Numbered from the stretch's first letter, positions 19,228-31,286 are shown. The stretch: DNA of 64,000 bases from an endosymbiont of Galathealinum brachiosum (GCA_003349885.1 QFXC01000003.1:1-64000), one strand, 5' to 3'. The notes: generated from the sequence alone by a model not told the origin. Translations and numbers: made by a program.

Positions 19228-20415
19228 ATGAGTAACACAACATCAAATAATAGTTGGTTATTACCTCAGGGTATTGAAGAAGCCTTGCCTGCTGAAACTG
19301 CTCGTCTTGAAAGTTTGCGCAGAAATATACTCGATATATATTCAAGCTGGGGTTATCAGTTAGTGATGCCACCGATGATCGAGTTTCTTGATTCATTATT
19401 AACGGGTACGGGGCATGATCTTGATTTACAGACATTTAAATTAATCGATCAGTTAACCGGTCGTTTAATGGGTGTGCGAGCAGATATGACACCTCAGGTG
19501 GCACGTATAGATTCACACCAGTTAAAAAATGACGCACCGAATCGTCTTTGTTATGTAGGTACAGTATTGCGTACGCTACCAGATGGTTTTGGCAGCAGTC
19601 GTAGCCCGTTTCAGGCCGGTGTCGAATTATATGGTCACGGTGGAATAGAAAGTGATGTTGAAGTTTTATGCTTGATGGTAGAAACATTAAGGGCTTCTGG
19701 CATTAATGAAATATCAATTGATATTGGACATGTTGGTATCTATCGCGGCTTAACAAAGCAGGCTGGTTTTAATGACGAGCAGGAAGCAACTCTGTTTGAG
19801 ATGATGCAGCGCAAGGCGATTCCTGAAATTCAGGCGTATCTTAATGCCCAGTCTATAGATAAGAAAGTGGCTGATATGTTAAATGCTTTGCCTGAGTTAC
19901 ATGGTGGTGAAAGTTGTTTACAGGACGCAGAAAAACAATTCTCAAATGCAGATGTTTCAGTTAAAGATGCGCTGAGTTATCTACAGCAGGCAGTTACAAA
20001 ATTTAAACAGCGGGTTGGTGATGTTGCTATTCATTTTGACCTGTCTGAATTACGCGGTTATCACTATCACACAGGTTTATTGTTTGCAGCATATACACCG
20101 GGTGAAGGTCAGGAAGTGGCACGCGGTGGTCGTTATGATGATATCGGTGAAGTGTTTGGTCGAGCGAGACCTGCAACCGGTTTTAGTACCGATCTAAAAA
20201 CGTTATTAAATTTATCACAGCAAAAAGTCGCATTAACATCAAATGCTATTTTTGCACCAGCTGATGATGACCCTGATTTATGGAGTGCGATACAGGAATT
20301 GCGTGCACAGGGTGAAAAAGTAATTCAATCTTTACCAGGTCAAAAAGGCGGAGCCAAAGAGCTTGGGTGTGATCAGGAGCTTAAACTGGCTTCTGGTAGA
20401 TGGATTGTTGATTAA
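19228..20415 (+). CDS. hisZ: ATP phosphoribosyltransferase regulatory subunit HisZ
   Basis: HisZ is a catalytically inactive histidyl-tRNA-synthetase-like protein that, with the short form of HisG, makes the first enzyme of histidine biosynthesis. It has 395 residues. Class II synthetase fold motifs are present (LVMPPMIEFLDSLL, RADMTPQVARID, ELRGYHYHTGLLFAAY, ARGGRYDDIGEVFGRARPATGF). The tRNA-binding C-terminal domain of true HisRS is missing, which separates it from HisS. Location between yjeT and purA is the usual one in gammaproteobacteria that have HisZ. No histidine leader was seen. Confidence 0.95.
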   Translation: MSNTTSNNSWLLPQGIEEALPAETARLESLRRNILDIYSSWGYQLVMPPMIEFLDSLLTGTGHDLDLQTFKLIDQLTGRLMGVRADMTPQVARIDSHQLKNDAPNRLCYVGTVLRTLPDGFGSSRSPFQAGVELYGHGGIESDVEVLCLMVETLRASGINEISIDIGHVGIYRGLTKQAGFNDEQEATLFEMMQRKAIPEIQAYLNAQSIDKKVADMLNALPELHGGESCLQDAEKQFSNADVSVKDALSYLQQAVTKFKQRVGDVAIHFDLSELRGYHYHTGLLFAAYTPGEGQEVARGGRYDDIGEVFGRARPATGFSTDLKTLLNLSQQKVALTSNAIFAPADDDPDLWSAIQELRAQGEKVIQSLPGQKGGAKELGCDQELKLASGRWIVD

Positions 20416-20432
20416 TTGTATTATCTCAATGA

Positions 20433-21737
<1,305 letters not shown>

Positions 21738-21758
21738 ATAAAAATTCATCATGTTGTT

Positions 21759-21786
21759 ACAAAAGCCCTTTTTTAAGGGCTTTTGT
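21759..21786 (+). terminator. Rho-independent terminator after purA
   Basis: ACAAAAGCCCTT (21759-21770) and AAGGGCTTTTGT (21775-21786) are perfect inverted copies with a 4-base T loop. A-runs and T-runs flank the GC stem, so it may work in both directions. Confidence 0.85.
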
Positions 21787-21902
21787 GCGTTTAGGGGCGG
21801 CTGAAAGTGTCGTGACCTGATGGTGTATTGTCATTAAATGACCCGATCTAATTGTATTATTTATTTATCCTTATTCCAGTTAATAGAAACTGGAGCAAGT
21901 GA

Positions 21903-22100
21903 ATGAATCTGGCAATCCAATATTTCGATCAAAATTCACCAGGTGTTATTATCGCGGGTCAAAAGGACGGTAGTGATGATCTGGGTGTTTATTACACAGG
22001 TGATCGACGTAACCTTGAAATACTTCGTGACCTGATTAATGAAGCAATTGATCAGTTGCAGGCAAAAGAAGACAAAGATTTGAATGAATTGTCATCGTGA
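21903..22100 (+). CDS. Small hypothetical protein (65 aa)
   Basis: The reading frame has a good Shine-Dalgarno (GGAG at 21892-21895, 7 bases before the ATG), and the protein composition looks real. It is soluble and acidic, with an N-terminal beta-like stretch (MNLAIQYFDQNSPGVIIAG), a YYTGDRRNLEILRDLINEAIDQL helix and a charged tail. I do not recognise the family. It stands alone between the purA terminator and repeat copy B. Confidence 0.6.
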   Translation: MNLAIQYFDQNSPGVIIAGQKDGSDDLGVYYTGDRRNLEILRDLINEAIDQLQAKEDKDLNELSS

Positions 22101-22122
22101 ATAAGGCGGATGCTGCTGTTAT

Positions 22123-22285
22123 GGTACATATCCACCGGGGATAGAATGCCGTTTTTTGGCACTCTGTCCCCTGATTGATACCACCAAGAAATGATAGTGT
22201 AACGAGTCGGCTTCGTAGTGCTTTTGATGGCATCACAACATGGGACAGAGCGGTAAAGATGCTCTTTCCCCGAGGGATATGTGTC
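22123..22285. repeat. Palindromic repeat family 1, copy B (arms inverted relative to the core)
   Basis: The terminal inverted repeats are 22123-22140 and 22268-22285. The core (ATACCACCAAGAA...GATGGCATCACAACA) has the same orientation as in copy A. The left arm here (GCCGTTTTTTGGC hairpin) corresponds to the right arm of A in reverse complement, and the right arm here (CGGTAAAGATGCTCTTTCC) to the left arm of A. The element lies between the 65-residue gene and the end of the minus-strand DHH gene. Confidence 0.8.
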
Positions 22286-22356
22286 AGGGCAGTGCATGCT
22301 CTTAACAGTTAATGTTACTGAGAAATGTCTATTGAAGAGTACAAATAAAACAAACC

Positions 22357-23313
22357 CTAAACAAACGCTGCAGTAAATCTCTCAACAAACAAATCATAAT
22401 CAGATGCAGGTAATTTGTTTATACCCGCAGCCGCTTTTCGGCCACCACCGGTTTCAAACTGCCTGCACAATTCATCTGCACCGGTTTTGTTATTCAGTGG
22501 CGCTCTCACGCTCACCAGAAAACTATCATCATTCTGATGGGTTAACATCGCGTGCGCACGGTCCTGATTTTCTGTCGCTAACTGATTGGCATACACACCA
22601 CCTACTCGACGCGCCCATTTCTCATTGGGTAAAATAGTTATACTGTGATTATCTGTTTCATAGGCTGGTTTACAGCTTTCAACCTGTGTGACATCTTCTT
22701 TATAACCGCTTTCCAGTTTCTTATAGTTGTCGTTTGATTGAATAAATTCAAATGGGTTTTCATAATGGCTAATTATTCTATATAAATCATCGGGTGTGAA
22801 AATAAGGTCATCTAGTGATGAGCCATAACCATTGTAATTTATGCAGGTTCCTAGTAGCTCTAGCTGTTGCAACTGGGTGTCTGACAAGTTTAACGGTTTT
22901 GCAGCGCTGATGGCTGACTGGTGTAAATTATCACCAAACGCAGCAGTTACTGCCCAGGGTAAAAATCGATTGTTTAAATATGAATTTACTAACAGACTGG
23001 TGCATACATTCGGGTCGGTATTAATGTTTGCCTGCAGGTTTTCATGCTCTGGTATATCACCTGCAAAATGATGGTCGAAATATTGAATATTACAGCCGGT
23101 TTCCAGTAGTCGGTTTAAATCATCACGATTCTTATCCAGAGAGATATCCAGCACCAGAACCTGGCTTGCAGATTCAGTTTGCACTTTTTTAAGCAGATTA
23201 ATGTCTCGTTTAACTCCTGTTACAAGCGTGCTTTCCAACGGGTTAGCCAGACGCATTTGGTGCAGGGCGCAGATGCCATCTGCATCACCATTAAAAATAT
23301 CGAAATATTGCAT
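22357..23313 (-). CDS. DHH-family phosphoesterase
   Basis: A cytoplasmic DHH-superfamily metal-dependent phosphodiesterase of 318 residues. Motif I is FNGDADGIC (Asp10, Asp12), motif II VLVLDIS (Asp56), motif III FDHH (80-82) and motif IV TAAFGDN (Asp128). The C-terminal GGGRKAAAGINKLP is the substrate-binding DHHA1-type glycine loop. Family members hydrolyse oligoribonucleotides, pAp or cyclic dinucleotides; the exact substrate cannot be read from the sequence. It is longer than NrnA-like proteins only in details. It is monocistronic or the last gene of the minus-strand group. Confidence 0.85.
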   Translation of the reverse strand: MQYFDIFNGDADGICALHQMRLANPLESTLVTGVKRDINLLKKVQTESASQVLVLDISLDKNRDDLNRLLETGCNIQYFDHHFAGDIPEHENLQANINTDPNVCTSLLVNSYLNNRFLPWAVTAAFGDNLHQSAISAAKPLNLSDTQLQQLELLGTCINYNGYGSSLDDLIFTPDDLYRIISHYENPFEFIQSNDNYKKLESGYKEDVTQVESCKPAYETDNHSITILPNEKWARRVGGVYANQLATENQDRAHAMLTHQNDDSFLVSVRAPLNNKTGADELCRQFETGGGRKAAAGINKLPASDYDLFVERFTAAFV

Positions 23314-23403
23314 TTGAAAGACTCTGTTTAAATAATTATTTTAAGTAGTCTATCAAAAATATGGATAGGAATTTACTTATATCAATAACTATTTTTATTC
23401 AGC

Positions 23404-23910
23404 TTATTGAGGTTTAACGGCCAATGGAAGCTGTTTTATAACTGAGTCAGCTATTTCTCCTTTTGCAGCCATGCTTAAAGCGCTTGATTCAAGAAAGAAA
23501 TTAATCATTACCATTAATAATGTTGGCATGATTGCGATTCGTATAAATACAGTATGTAAAATATCCTGCATATTGGGATCGGGAGAGGCTGTCGATAACA
23601 GTAGCCCTAGTGTCATTAAACCTGCTGTTACGGCATATGAAATGAGTAACAGACGGTAACGGTTTAGGGCCAGTTTCCAGTGAGCATGTATAAACCAGTG
23701 GTCACCTGCTTGCAAATTTCTACTTTTAGTCAGGCTATAAAACATAATAGCGAGAGAAAATATTAAAGGTACTAATAAACCTGTAATACCAATTTCCAGT
23801 ATCAGGGTTGCCGGTGTCATCAATAAATGAATTAACGCAAGATTTAATAAAAATATATTATGAGGTGTTTTTGCCTTATCAGCGGTGTATTTATCTAATT
23901 CTACTTGCAT
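23404..23910 (-). CDS. Uncharacterised inner-membrane protein (4 TM)
   Basis: The 168 residues form about four hydrophobic helices, with a short cytoplasmic-type N-terminus (MQVELDKYTADKAKTPHN) and a conserved-looking loop HWFIHAHWKLALNRYR between the second and third. No enzyme motif is visible. It lies on the same strand as, and downstream of, the nor operon, with gaps of about 90-120 bases on each side, so its link to denitrification is only positional. Confidence 0.65.
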   Translation of the reverse strand: MQVELDKYTADKAKTPHNIFLLNLALIHLLMTPATLILEIGITGLLVPLIFSLAIMFYSLTKSRNLQAGDHWFIHAHWKLALNRYRLLLISYAVTAGLMTLGLLLSTASPDPNMQDILHTVFIRIAIMPTLLMVMINFFLESSALSMAAKGEIADSVIKQLPLAVKPQ

Positions 23911-24030
23911 GGTTCAGAGATGCCCTGATTAACTTTATGAGCTTCGCTCTGATTATAAGGCTAAAGTAGTAATAAAATAATGATAAATGGCATTTTTACT
24001 GGAATTGATTCTGCCTCATGTCTGAGATAA

Positions 24031-24339
24031 CTATAAAGTCATGAAGATGTTATAACCAATTACACAGGCTGTAACCATCAATATAACGTTCCAGAATCCT
24101 AGCGCTTTAATTTTTGTGGTTTTAGGTTTAGTTTTAATAAAACCAACTACACCAAGACCAGCTATAACCATGCCAATTTCTGCAAAAAATAACGTTAATA
24201 ACATAGCTATCGGTATGTCGCTTTCCACGCCCCACTTAAAAGTATATGCGCTAAAGACGAGGGTTGATCCCAGTAAAATAACAAAGTTGGGTAAAATCGT
24301 TAAAAAAAACCAGACTTTTGATGAAGCATGAGTTTGCAT
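24031..24339 (-). CDS. Small membrane protein downstream of norD (3 TM)
   Basis: From the ATG at 24339 (MQTHASSKVWFFLTILPNF) the protein has 102 residues and three hydrophobic segments, the last near VILMVTACVIGYNIF. A longer frame from 24384 would overlap the preceding gene by 35 bases. AAAGG lies 14 bases upstream of the chosen start, which is loose. No family is recognised. It follows norD and another small membrane protein with tight spacing, so it may belong to the end of the nor operon. Confidence 0.6.
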   Translation of the reverse strand: MQTHASSKVWFFLTILPNFVILLGSTLVFSAYTFKWGVESDIPIAMLLTLFFAEIGMVIAGLGVVGFIKTKPKTTKIKALGFWNVILMVTACVIGYNIFMTL

Positions 24340-24349
24340 GTTACTGTTA

Positions 24350-24598
24350 TTAACCTTTATCCTGAGATTCAATTTGCATGTCAAAAGACGGAATATTCAT
24401 CTTCGATATAAATACAAGTACAAAACCAACACTGATAAAGAAAAACGTTGATGCTAAAAAAGCAACAGCGATGGGATCGTTTATACTGTGTGTCTCAATT
24501 TTAAGATAAAGCCCGACTACACAGGCTATAGCGAGTATGAAACTAATAATGCCGACTACAAAAGATGTTTTTTGAAAGATGCTTTTTGTGTTCTTCAT
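24350..24598 (-). CDS. Small membrane protein downstream of norD (2 TM)
   Basis: The 82 residues hold two transmembrane helices (about 11-31 and 43-64) with a polar C-terminus (SKMNIPSFDMQIESQDKG). It starts 56 bases after the norD stop codon and its end lies 10 bases before the start of the next small membrane gene, consistent with one transcript. I do not recognise it. A role in assembling or protecting the NO reductase is possible but not shown. Confidence 0.6.
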   Translation of the reverse strand: MKNTKSIFQKTSFVVGIISFILAIACVVGLYLKIETHSINDPIAVAFLASTFFFISVGFVLVFISKMNIPSFDMQIESQDKG

Positions 24599-24654
24599 GT
24601 TAGACCTTTATGGTTAGATGCCAGTACTTTTTTGTAAACAGGCGTCGTGTTAAA

Positions 24655-26496
24655 TTATTGACTGGTTAATTGCGCATACAGTAAGGGCAGGCGCTTGGGT
24701 AATTCAATTGGGTTTTTAATTACAACATAACTATTACTACCAAACAGGTAAGGTAAATATTCATTACCTTTTGTATCGATGGTTACACAAAATGGCTGTA
24801 AACCGGCTCTTCTGGCTTCAAGTATTGCCTGTCGGGTATCTTCAACTCCATAACGACCTTCATATTGATCAAGATCGTTGGGTTTTCCGTCGGTTAGAAT
24901 CATTAGTAAACGGTTGCCCTGAGGTTGTTCAGTAAGTTGCTGTGTGGTGTAACGTATGGCAGCACCTAAACGTGTGTAATAGCCGGGTTTAATAGCATTA
25001 ATTCTTCCACGGGTTATGCCGTTATATTTTTCATTAAATTTTTTCAATTGATGAATTCGAATCGGATCGCGTCTTCTTGACGAGAAGCCACATATTGAAA
25101 ATTCATCACCGGTTGCCTGTAGGCTTTCGCCAAAAAGTAACAAAGTGTCTTTGATTACATCAATAATACGATAGTCGTTATTAAGCCAGCTATCGGTTGA
25201 TAAAGATAAATCTGCAAGCAGGGTACAGCACATATCACGTTTACCGCTGCGCATTTCTCTATATAACTGATCGGCACTTGCCTGGCCGGCTTTTTTATCA
25301 CTGGCAAACCGTATCCAGCGGTCGATATCAATTTCCTGGCCATCCTGTTGTCCATTACGCCATTCTCTTGCAGGTGCTAAAGCCTGAAACTGATTTTTGA
25401 GTTTTTTTGCGGTTGATTTTAAGTGGTCTGGCAGTTCGCTACTGCCCGGGTTTTTTATCTGTAGTTCTAGAATTCGGCAGTGGTCCTGTATCAGTTCTGC
25501 TTTTTTAAAATCCCATTCTGGTAGTAAAATTCCGTCGTTAATAACAATGTCATCTTCAGATGCTGATGGTAAGTCCAGATCAAATTTCAAACGTGAAGAT
25601 GAAGCGCGTTGATTGTTAGTCACTGCAATTTCATCCATTTCTTTTGCAGCCGTTTCTGCACAATCTAAATCATCTTCATCATCAAGTGAACGATCTACAG
25701 CTGCATGTTCTCCCCAGGAAAAGATATTTTCCATTCTTACAGCAATTAACCCGGTGGTTTCTTCACTGGATTCAACTTCGCGGGCTTTTTTCCGCGCCAT
25801 GTCTTTTACTTCTTTCTGTTTTTTGCTGTGTTGATTGTTATTGTCATTATCCCTGTTAATTGATTTTTTGTTTTGTTCCTGAGGCTGGTATAACCAAAGG
25901 GGTACATGTGCCGGGTCAAATTCTGTTTCGGGTAATTGCTGTATTTTTTCGGGATTTAGCAACGCATCACGAATGATTTCTTCTGCCAGTCGATCATTTT
26001 CTTCCAGTGTCTCCAGATCAGGGCGATTTTTAATGTGAGCTTTAACCAGACGATGGTATTTTGTTTTCAGTCCATTGTGTTGTAAAAGAGTTTGTTGACA
26101 TAAAACCTGGTTGTAACTAATCCAGCTATCTATCTGAGATAATTTATCTTCAGGTATTTGAGAGCTAAGTCCTGCAAGCCAGAAATAGAGATCTTCATTT
26201 AATTTAGGATCTTCATAAACAGCAATATCTGATGGTAGATATAAAGAATCTTCATTACGCCAGCATGCCGTAATATAGCGGTGATTGCCCGCCATTTTTT
26301 GAACCCAGTTACGCTTATTGGTATGTTTTCGTTTATCTGCCAGTTCAATAGATAAACCATTATCTTTATTTAAGGCGCGTAAATAAATCAGTAACCGACC
26401 TTTAATATTACTCAGTTCAACCTTTGCTTCAGGAAAGGTCTGGTCAGTCACTTTATAAAGAATCTTATGCCAGAGTTCGCCTATTTGCTCTTCCAT
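24655..26496 (-). CDS. norD: NO reductase maturation protein NorD (VWA domain)
   Basis: NorD acts with the MoxR-type ATPase NorQ to activate cytochrome c-dependent NO reductase, probably in FeB insertion. The protein has 613 residues. The C-terminal von Willebrand A domain starts near 420 with the MIDAS motif DLSLS (Asp429) and continues with ILTDGKPNDLDQYEG. The middle region is acidic and Ser/Glu-rich. The ATG overlaps the stop codon of the preceding 4Fe-4S gene (TAATG), so the two are translationally coupled. It is the last recognised nor gene of the minus-strand operon. Confidence 0.93.
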   Translation of the reverse strand: MEEQIGELWHKILYKVTDQTFPEAKVELSNIKGRLLIYLRALNKDNGLSIELADKRKHTNKRNWVQKMAGNHRYITACWRNEDSLYLPSDIAVYEDPKLNEDLYFWLAGLSSQIPEDKLSQIDSWISYNQVLCQQTLLQHNGLKTKYHRLVKAHIKNRPDLETLEENDRLAEEIIRDALLNPEKIQQLPETEFDPAHVPLWLYQPQEQNKKSINRDNDNNNQHSKKQKEVKDMARKKAREVESSEETTGLIAVRMENIFSWGEHAAVDRSLDDEDDLDCAETAAKEMDEIAVTNNQRASSSRLKFDLDLPSASEDDIVINDGILLPEWDFKKAELIQDHCRILELQIKNPGSSELPDHLKSTAKKLKNQFQALAPAREWRNGQQDGQEIDIDRWIRFASDKKAGQASADQLYREMRSGKRDMCCTLLADLSLSTDSWLNNDYRIIDVIKDTLLLFGESLQATGDEFSICGFSSRRRDPIRIHQLKKFNEKYNGITRGRINAIKPGYYTRLGAAIRYTTQQLTEQPQGNRLLMILTDGKPNDLDQYEGRYGVEDTRQAILEARRAGLQPFCVTIDTKGNEYLPYLFGSNSYVVIKNPIELPKRLPLLYAQLTSQ

Positions 26497-27440
26497 TACT
26501 TATCCTTCTTTATTTTAAGGGGCACAAAAACCGGACTGGTGCTACGTGCATTCTCATCGGGTTTTTCCCAGCTGAGTAATGAGTCTCCGCTTTGTACCTG
26601 TTCGCATGCTGATACACAGGCTAAACAGGTGGTGCAGGTAAATTTTTTACGTTTGCTGGTGCGGGTTTTAAGGCGCATAGGGCAAACGTTGTCACAGGCC
26701 TCATTGCAGTCTTTGCATTCGTCAGCACGAGTGCCATCAAATTGAATTGCTCTGGCGCTGTTGTTGCTCATCCAGGCTAAGCTTTGAAATATGCCCACAG
26801 CACAGGCAAAACGACAGAAAAAATGTCGTGCAAATGCAAATTCAATAGATAATAAAATAGTCGCTACACCAATAAATAATGACTGGTTAAATGTAAGCTG
26901 AAAATTAAATAAATTATGGTAAATCATTTTCGGCGGTAACAGGTATGTCATAAAACTGACTGCCCACAAAAAAGCAAAACCGATAATGGCTAAAAATGTA
27001 AATATTTTAAAAACTGGGTTGGTTTTTTGAATGCTGCCATCTGCCTGTTTCTCAGGGAGTTTTTTATTTTCCCATAGAGACGGTTTACCAATGGCACGGG
27101 TCATTAATTTGTTAATGGTTTCTACTACTGTGTAATGGGGGCATAACCAGCCACAATAGAGTCGGCCCCAGAAATAACTACTGATAATAAATGTACCGGC
27201 AAGTGCAAACAGGGGAATGAATACTCTGATGAGTATATTTAGTGCTGCTTCTGCTGCGCTGGCATCACCCTGTTGCCATTCAGTTAAACCCAGAGTCCAG
27301 TTAAAACCCAGTAAAATAAAATTACCCTCAATCAAATCAAGGCGAAAAATATCTAATACAGGCGCAAACATAAACAGAGCGAAGAAAGCTATTTGTCCTA
27401 AGTTTCGATAAGTTTGCGTTTTAGTTGTAGGGGCTAACAT
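26496..27440 (-). CDS. Membrane-bound 4Fe-4S protein of the nor operon (NapH/CcoG-like)
   Basis: The 314 residues contain about five transmembrane helices. A CGWLCP motif lies at 96-101 and an FCRFACAVG motif at 208-216, as in NapH, NosR and CcoG/RdxA proteins. Two C-terminal ferredoxin-like clusters follow (Cys242/245/249/253 and Cys269/272/275/279). Relatives move electrons across or along the membrane, or help copper and haem enzyme assembly. Its place between norQ and norD suggests a reductive step in NorCB maturation or electron supply; this is inference. It is much shorter than NosR and lacks an FMN domain. Confidence 0.85.
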   Translation of the reverse strand: MLAPTTKTQTYRNLGQIAFFALFMFAPVLDIFRLDLIEGNFILLGFNWTLGLTEWQQGDASAAEAALNILIRVFIPLFALAGTFIISSYFWGRLYCGWLCPHYTVVETINKLMTRAIGKPSLWENKKLPEKQADGSIQKTNPVFKIFTFLAIIGFAFLWAVSFMTYLLPPKMIYHNLFNFQLTFNQSLFIGVATILLSIEFAFARHFFCRFACAVGIFQSLAWMSNNSARAIQFDGTRADECKDCNEACDNVCPMRLKTRTSKRKKFTCTTCLACVSACEQVQSGDSLLSWEKPDENARSTSPVFVPLKIKKDK

Positions 27441-27453
27441 AATGTTTCGTATC

Positions 27454-27534
27454 CTGTCGTTCCTGCGTAGGCAGGAATCTAGTGCCTCTGGGTGAACTTA
27501 AGGCACTGGATACCTGACCTTGCAGGTATGACGG
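27454..27534. repeat. Palindromic repeat family 2, complete copy
   Basis: The left arm, about 34 bases ending GGAATCTAGTGCCT, pairs with the right arm starting AGGCACTGGATACC; the loop is about 13 bases. Related sequences occur at 3218, 54502 and, more weakly, 47722. It fills the gap between the 4Fe-4S gene and norQ inside the nor operon, so it must be transcribed and would form a strong hairpin in the mRNA. Confidence 0.7.
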
Positions 27535-27542
27535 AAATTTAT

Positions 27543-28352
27543 TTAATCCACAAATGCATCAACAATATCGTGTAAGGCTTTTAATGTGTCTTCATCATCG
27601 GTTAAAGGTTCAATAATGGCTGCTGTGCAGGCATCTCTAAATGGGAATCCGTCTTTAACCAGAGTTGCACAATAAATCAGTAATCGAGTAGATGCTGCTT
27701 CATCTAAATCATGATCTTTAAGTGAACGAAGTGCGCTGGCTATAGCAACCAGTTTTTCTGCATGTTCTCTTTCAATCTTTGTTTCATTAATGATGATTTG
27801 TGTTTCTAAATCTTCATTCGGGTAATCAAAGCTAATAGCGACAAAACGTTGTCGAGTTGAGGGCTTCATTCCTTTTAATAAATTCTGATAACCCGGGTTG
27901 TAAGATACAATCAGCATAAAATTATCAGGTGCATGTAAAATCTCACCGGTTCTATCTAAAGGTAAAATACGTCTGTCATCAGTTAGTGGATGTAATACCA
28001 CAGTGGTATCTTTTCGGGCTTCTACTACTTCATCTAAATAACAGATTGCACCTTCACGCACTGCACGGGTGAGTGGGCCATCGTTCCAGTAGGTGCCAGA
28101 CTCACTAATTAAATGTCGACCGGTTAAATCTGCACTGGTTAAATCATCGTGACAGGCAACGGTATAAAGTTGCTGATTCATTTTGGCCGCCATATGCTGA
28201 ATAAAGCGGGTTTTACCACAACCGGTCGGGCCTTTTATTAAAAGAGGTAATTTGTTTTTAAATGCATATTCAAATAACTCCATCTCATTACCAGTTGGCT
28301 GGTAAAAGGGTATTTCATCATGTGAGTTTATAGATGTTGCTGCTTCGGTCAT
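27543..28352 (-). CDS. norQ: NO reductase activation ATPase NorQ (MoxR AAA+)
   Basis: NorQ is a MoxR-family AAA+ ATPase that works with NorD to activate NorCB. The 269 residues have Walker A GPTGCGKT (41-48), Walker B region AICYLDEVVEAR and sensor motif MLIVSYNPGYQ. The GMKPSTRQRFVAISFDYP segment is specific to the NorQ/CbbQ/NirQ branch. The gene lies 12 bases after the COX4-like gene. The placement in a nor operon decides NorQ over CbbQ. Confidence 0.95.
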   Translation of the reverse strand: MTEAATSINSHDEIPFYQPTGNEMELFEYAFKNKLPLLIKGPTGCGKTRFIQHMAAKMNQQLYTVACHDDLTSADLTGRHLISESGTYWNDGPLTRAVREGAICYLDEVVEARKDTTVVLHPLTDDRRILPLDRTGEILHAPDNFMLIVSYNPGYQNLLKGMKPSTRQRFVAISFDYPNEDLETQIIINETKIEREHAEKLVAIASALRSLKDHDLDEAASTRLLIYCATLVKDGFPFRDACTAAIIEPLTDDEDTLKALHDIVDAFVD

Positions 28353-28364
28353 GATTGTGTCCTC

Positions 28365-28646
28365 TTAAAATAAGAATGCGATGGCGATAAAACCGCCGGT
28401 TAGTATTACCCACAGGGTAATAATCCAGCGCCAGAATCCTGAAACTGTATTCAGGTGCATAAAAAAATCACCAATTAACTGTACTTTTATAACAGCGATA
28501 GTTAGTAAGATAAGGAAAAATGTTTTCCCATCTATTTTTTCTGATATATCACCAACTATATCGGTTTGACCTAATAGCCAGGTAAATAAAGTAAGTAATA
28601 ATAATGTGGTAAAGATAATATTATTAGTGCGATAGCTTTTTCCCAT
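28365..28646 (-). CDS. norF: NorF-like small membrane protein (cytochrome oxidase subunit IV family)
   Basis: The 93 residues form three hydrophobic helices, with the family motif VIKVQLIGDFFMHLNTVSGFWRW typical of prokaryotic COX4-type proteins. Such proteins follow norE in many nor operons and are called NorF; they improve NO reductase activity but are not part of the purified enzyme. The ATG (28646) is 13 bases after the norE stop codon. Confidence 0.8.
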   Translation of the reverse strand: MGKSYRTNNIIFTTLLLLTLFTWLLGQTDIVGDISEKIDGKTFFLILLTIAVIKVQLIGDFFMHLNTVSGFWRWIITLWVILTGGFIAIAFLF

Positions 28647-28659
28647 TGTTTATCTCCCG

Positions 28660-29238
28660 TTATCTCATGATATAAATTAATGGAAAAAGAATGAGCCATA
28701 CCAGATCAACCATATGCCAGTATGCACCGCCCGATACCAGACCATCATGATTGTCAGCCGTGTATAAACCTTTGCGTGTGTTCAGCCATAAAACTACAAG
28801 AATCATAATGCCCAAAATTACGTGCATAAAATGGAAAAATGTAAGTGATAAATAAAACATATAAAAAAGGTTGGTTGTTAGATTAATGCCTTCACTCATA
28901 TGGTGTGAATATTCTGTCATTTTCATAATTAAAAATGCACAACCACCAATGATAGATAAAAATAGAAAACGGGTGGATTTTTGTTGTTTATTTTCTTTTA
29001 TTGCAATGATTGCACTAACCACAAAGTAGCTGCTGGTCAGTAGTGCAATGGTATTAAGCAGTGCAAGATCAGTATTCAATGTAGCCTGATACTGATTAAA
29101 TAATTCGATGTTGCTGGCCCGTGTAAACGCGTAGGCGGCAAAAAAAACGGCAAATACCAGAAGTTCAGCGCAGATAAAAATCCAGAGTGCGAGATCGCCG
29201 GGTGGGTATTTGGTCTTGATGGTTTCTTGTATATACAT
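28660..29238 (-). CDS. norE: NorE (cytochrome c oxidase subunit III family)
   Basis: NorE is a polytopic protein related to subunit III of haem-copper oxidases, linked to NO reductase operons. From the ATG at 29238 it has 192 residues and five hydrophobic helices. It opens with YPPGDLALWIFICAELLVF and ends with GGAYWHMVDLVWLILFPLIYI, both typical of subunit III. An in-frame TTG at 29253 would add 5 residues but has a C-rich upstream region without a Shine-Dalgarno. A strong hairpin separates it from norB. Confidence 0.88.
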   Translation of the reverse strand: MYIQETIKTKYPPGDLALWIFICAELLVFAVFFAAYAFTRASNIELFNQYQATLNTDLALLNTIALLTSSYFVVSAIIAIKENKQQKSTRFLFLSIIGGCAFLIMKMTEYSHHMSEGINLTTNLFYMFYLSLTFFHFMHVILGIMILVVLWLNTRKGLYTADNHDGLVSGGAYWHMVDLVWLILFPLIYIMR

Positions 29239-29273
29239 GATTGTCTCGGTCAAGGGGGTAGACAGGGGTGGTG

Positions 29274-29304
29274 AGTTGATCGGCTTTTATTAAGCCGATC
29301 AACT
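29274..29304 (-). other. Strong hairpin between norB and norE
   Basis: AGTTGATCGGCTT (29274-29286) and AAGCCGATCAACT (29292-29304) form a perfect 13-bp stem with a 5-base loop. On the transcribed (minus) strand it lies 15 bases after the norB stop codon and is not followed by a T-run. It is more likely an mRNA-stabilising or partially terminating structure that raises norCB over the downstream genes than a full terminator. Confidence 0.7.
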
Positions 29305-29318
29305 ACCTGTACTTCTTT

Positions 29319-31156
<1,838 letters not shown>

Positions 31157-31212
31157 AGCGCAGTATCCTCGCTGTTATTATTATATATAAGGGTTTATAT
31201 ATTTGTGGCTAT

Positions 31213-31254
31213 ATTAGATAATGTTGGGAGGTAAGTAACATTGATATTTATCAA
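31213..31254 (-). promoter_or_regulatory. norC promoter with FNR/DNR box
   Basis: TTGATATTTATCAA (31241-31254) is a perfect FNR/DNR-family palindrome. On the minus strand a -10 hexamer TCTAAT (31218-31213, five of six bases consensus) implies a start at about 31206, so the box is centred at -41.5, the class II activator position. The box also lies 91 bases before the divergent regulator gene, where a TATAAT at 31281-31286 could serve that direction. Confidence 0.8.
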
Positions 31255-31280
31255 GCGAAAACCACACACTTTCAACTACT

Positions 31281-31286
31281 TATAAT
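31281..31286 (+). promoter_or_regulatory. Candidate -10 box of the DNR-like gene
   Basis: A perfect TATAAT lies 59 bases before the GTG start. The shared FNR/DNR box would sit near -45.5 relative to its predicted start site, so autoregulation is possible but the geometry is less good than for norC. Confidence 0.4.
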
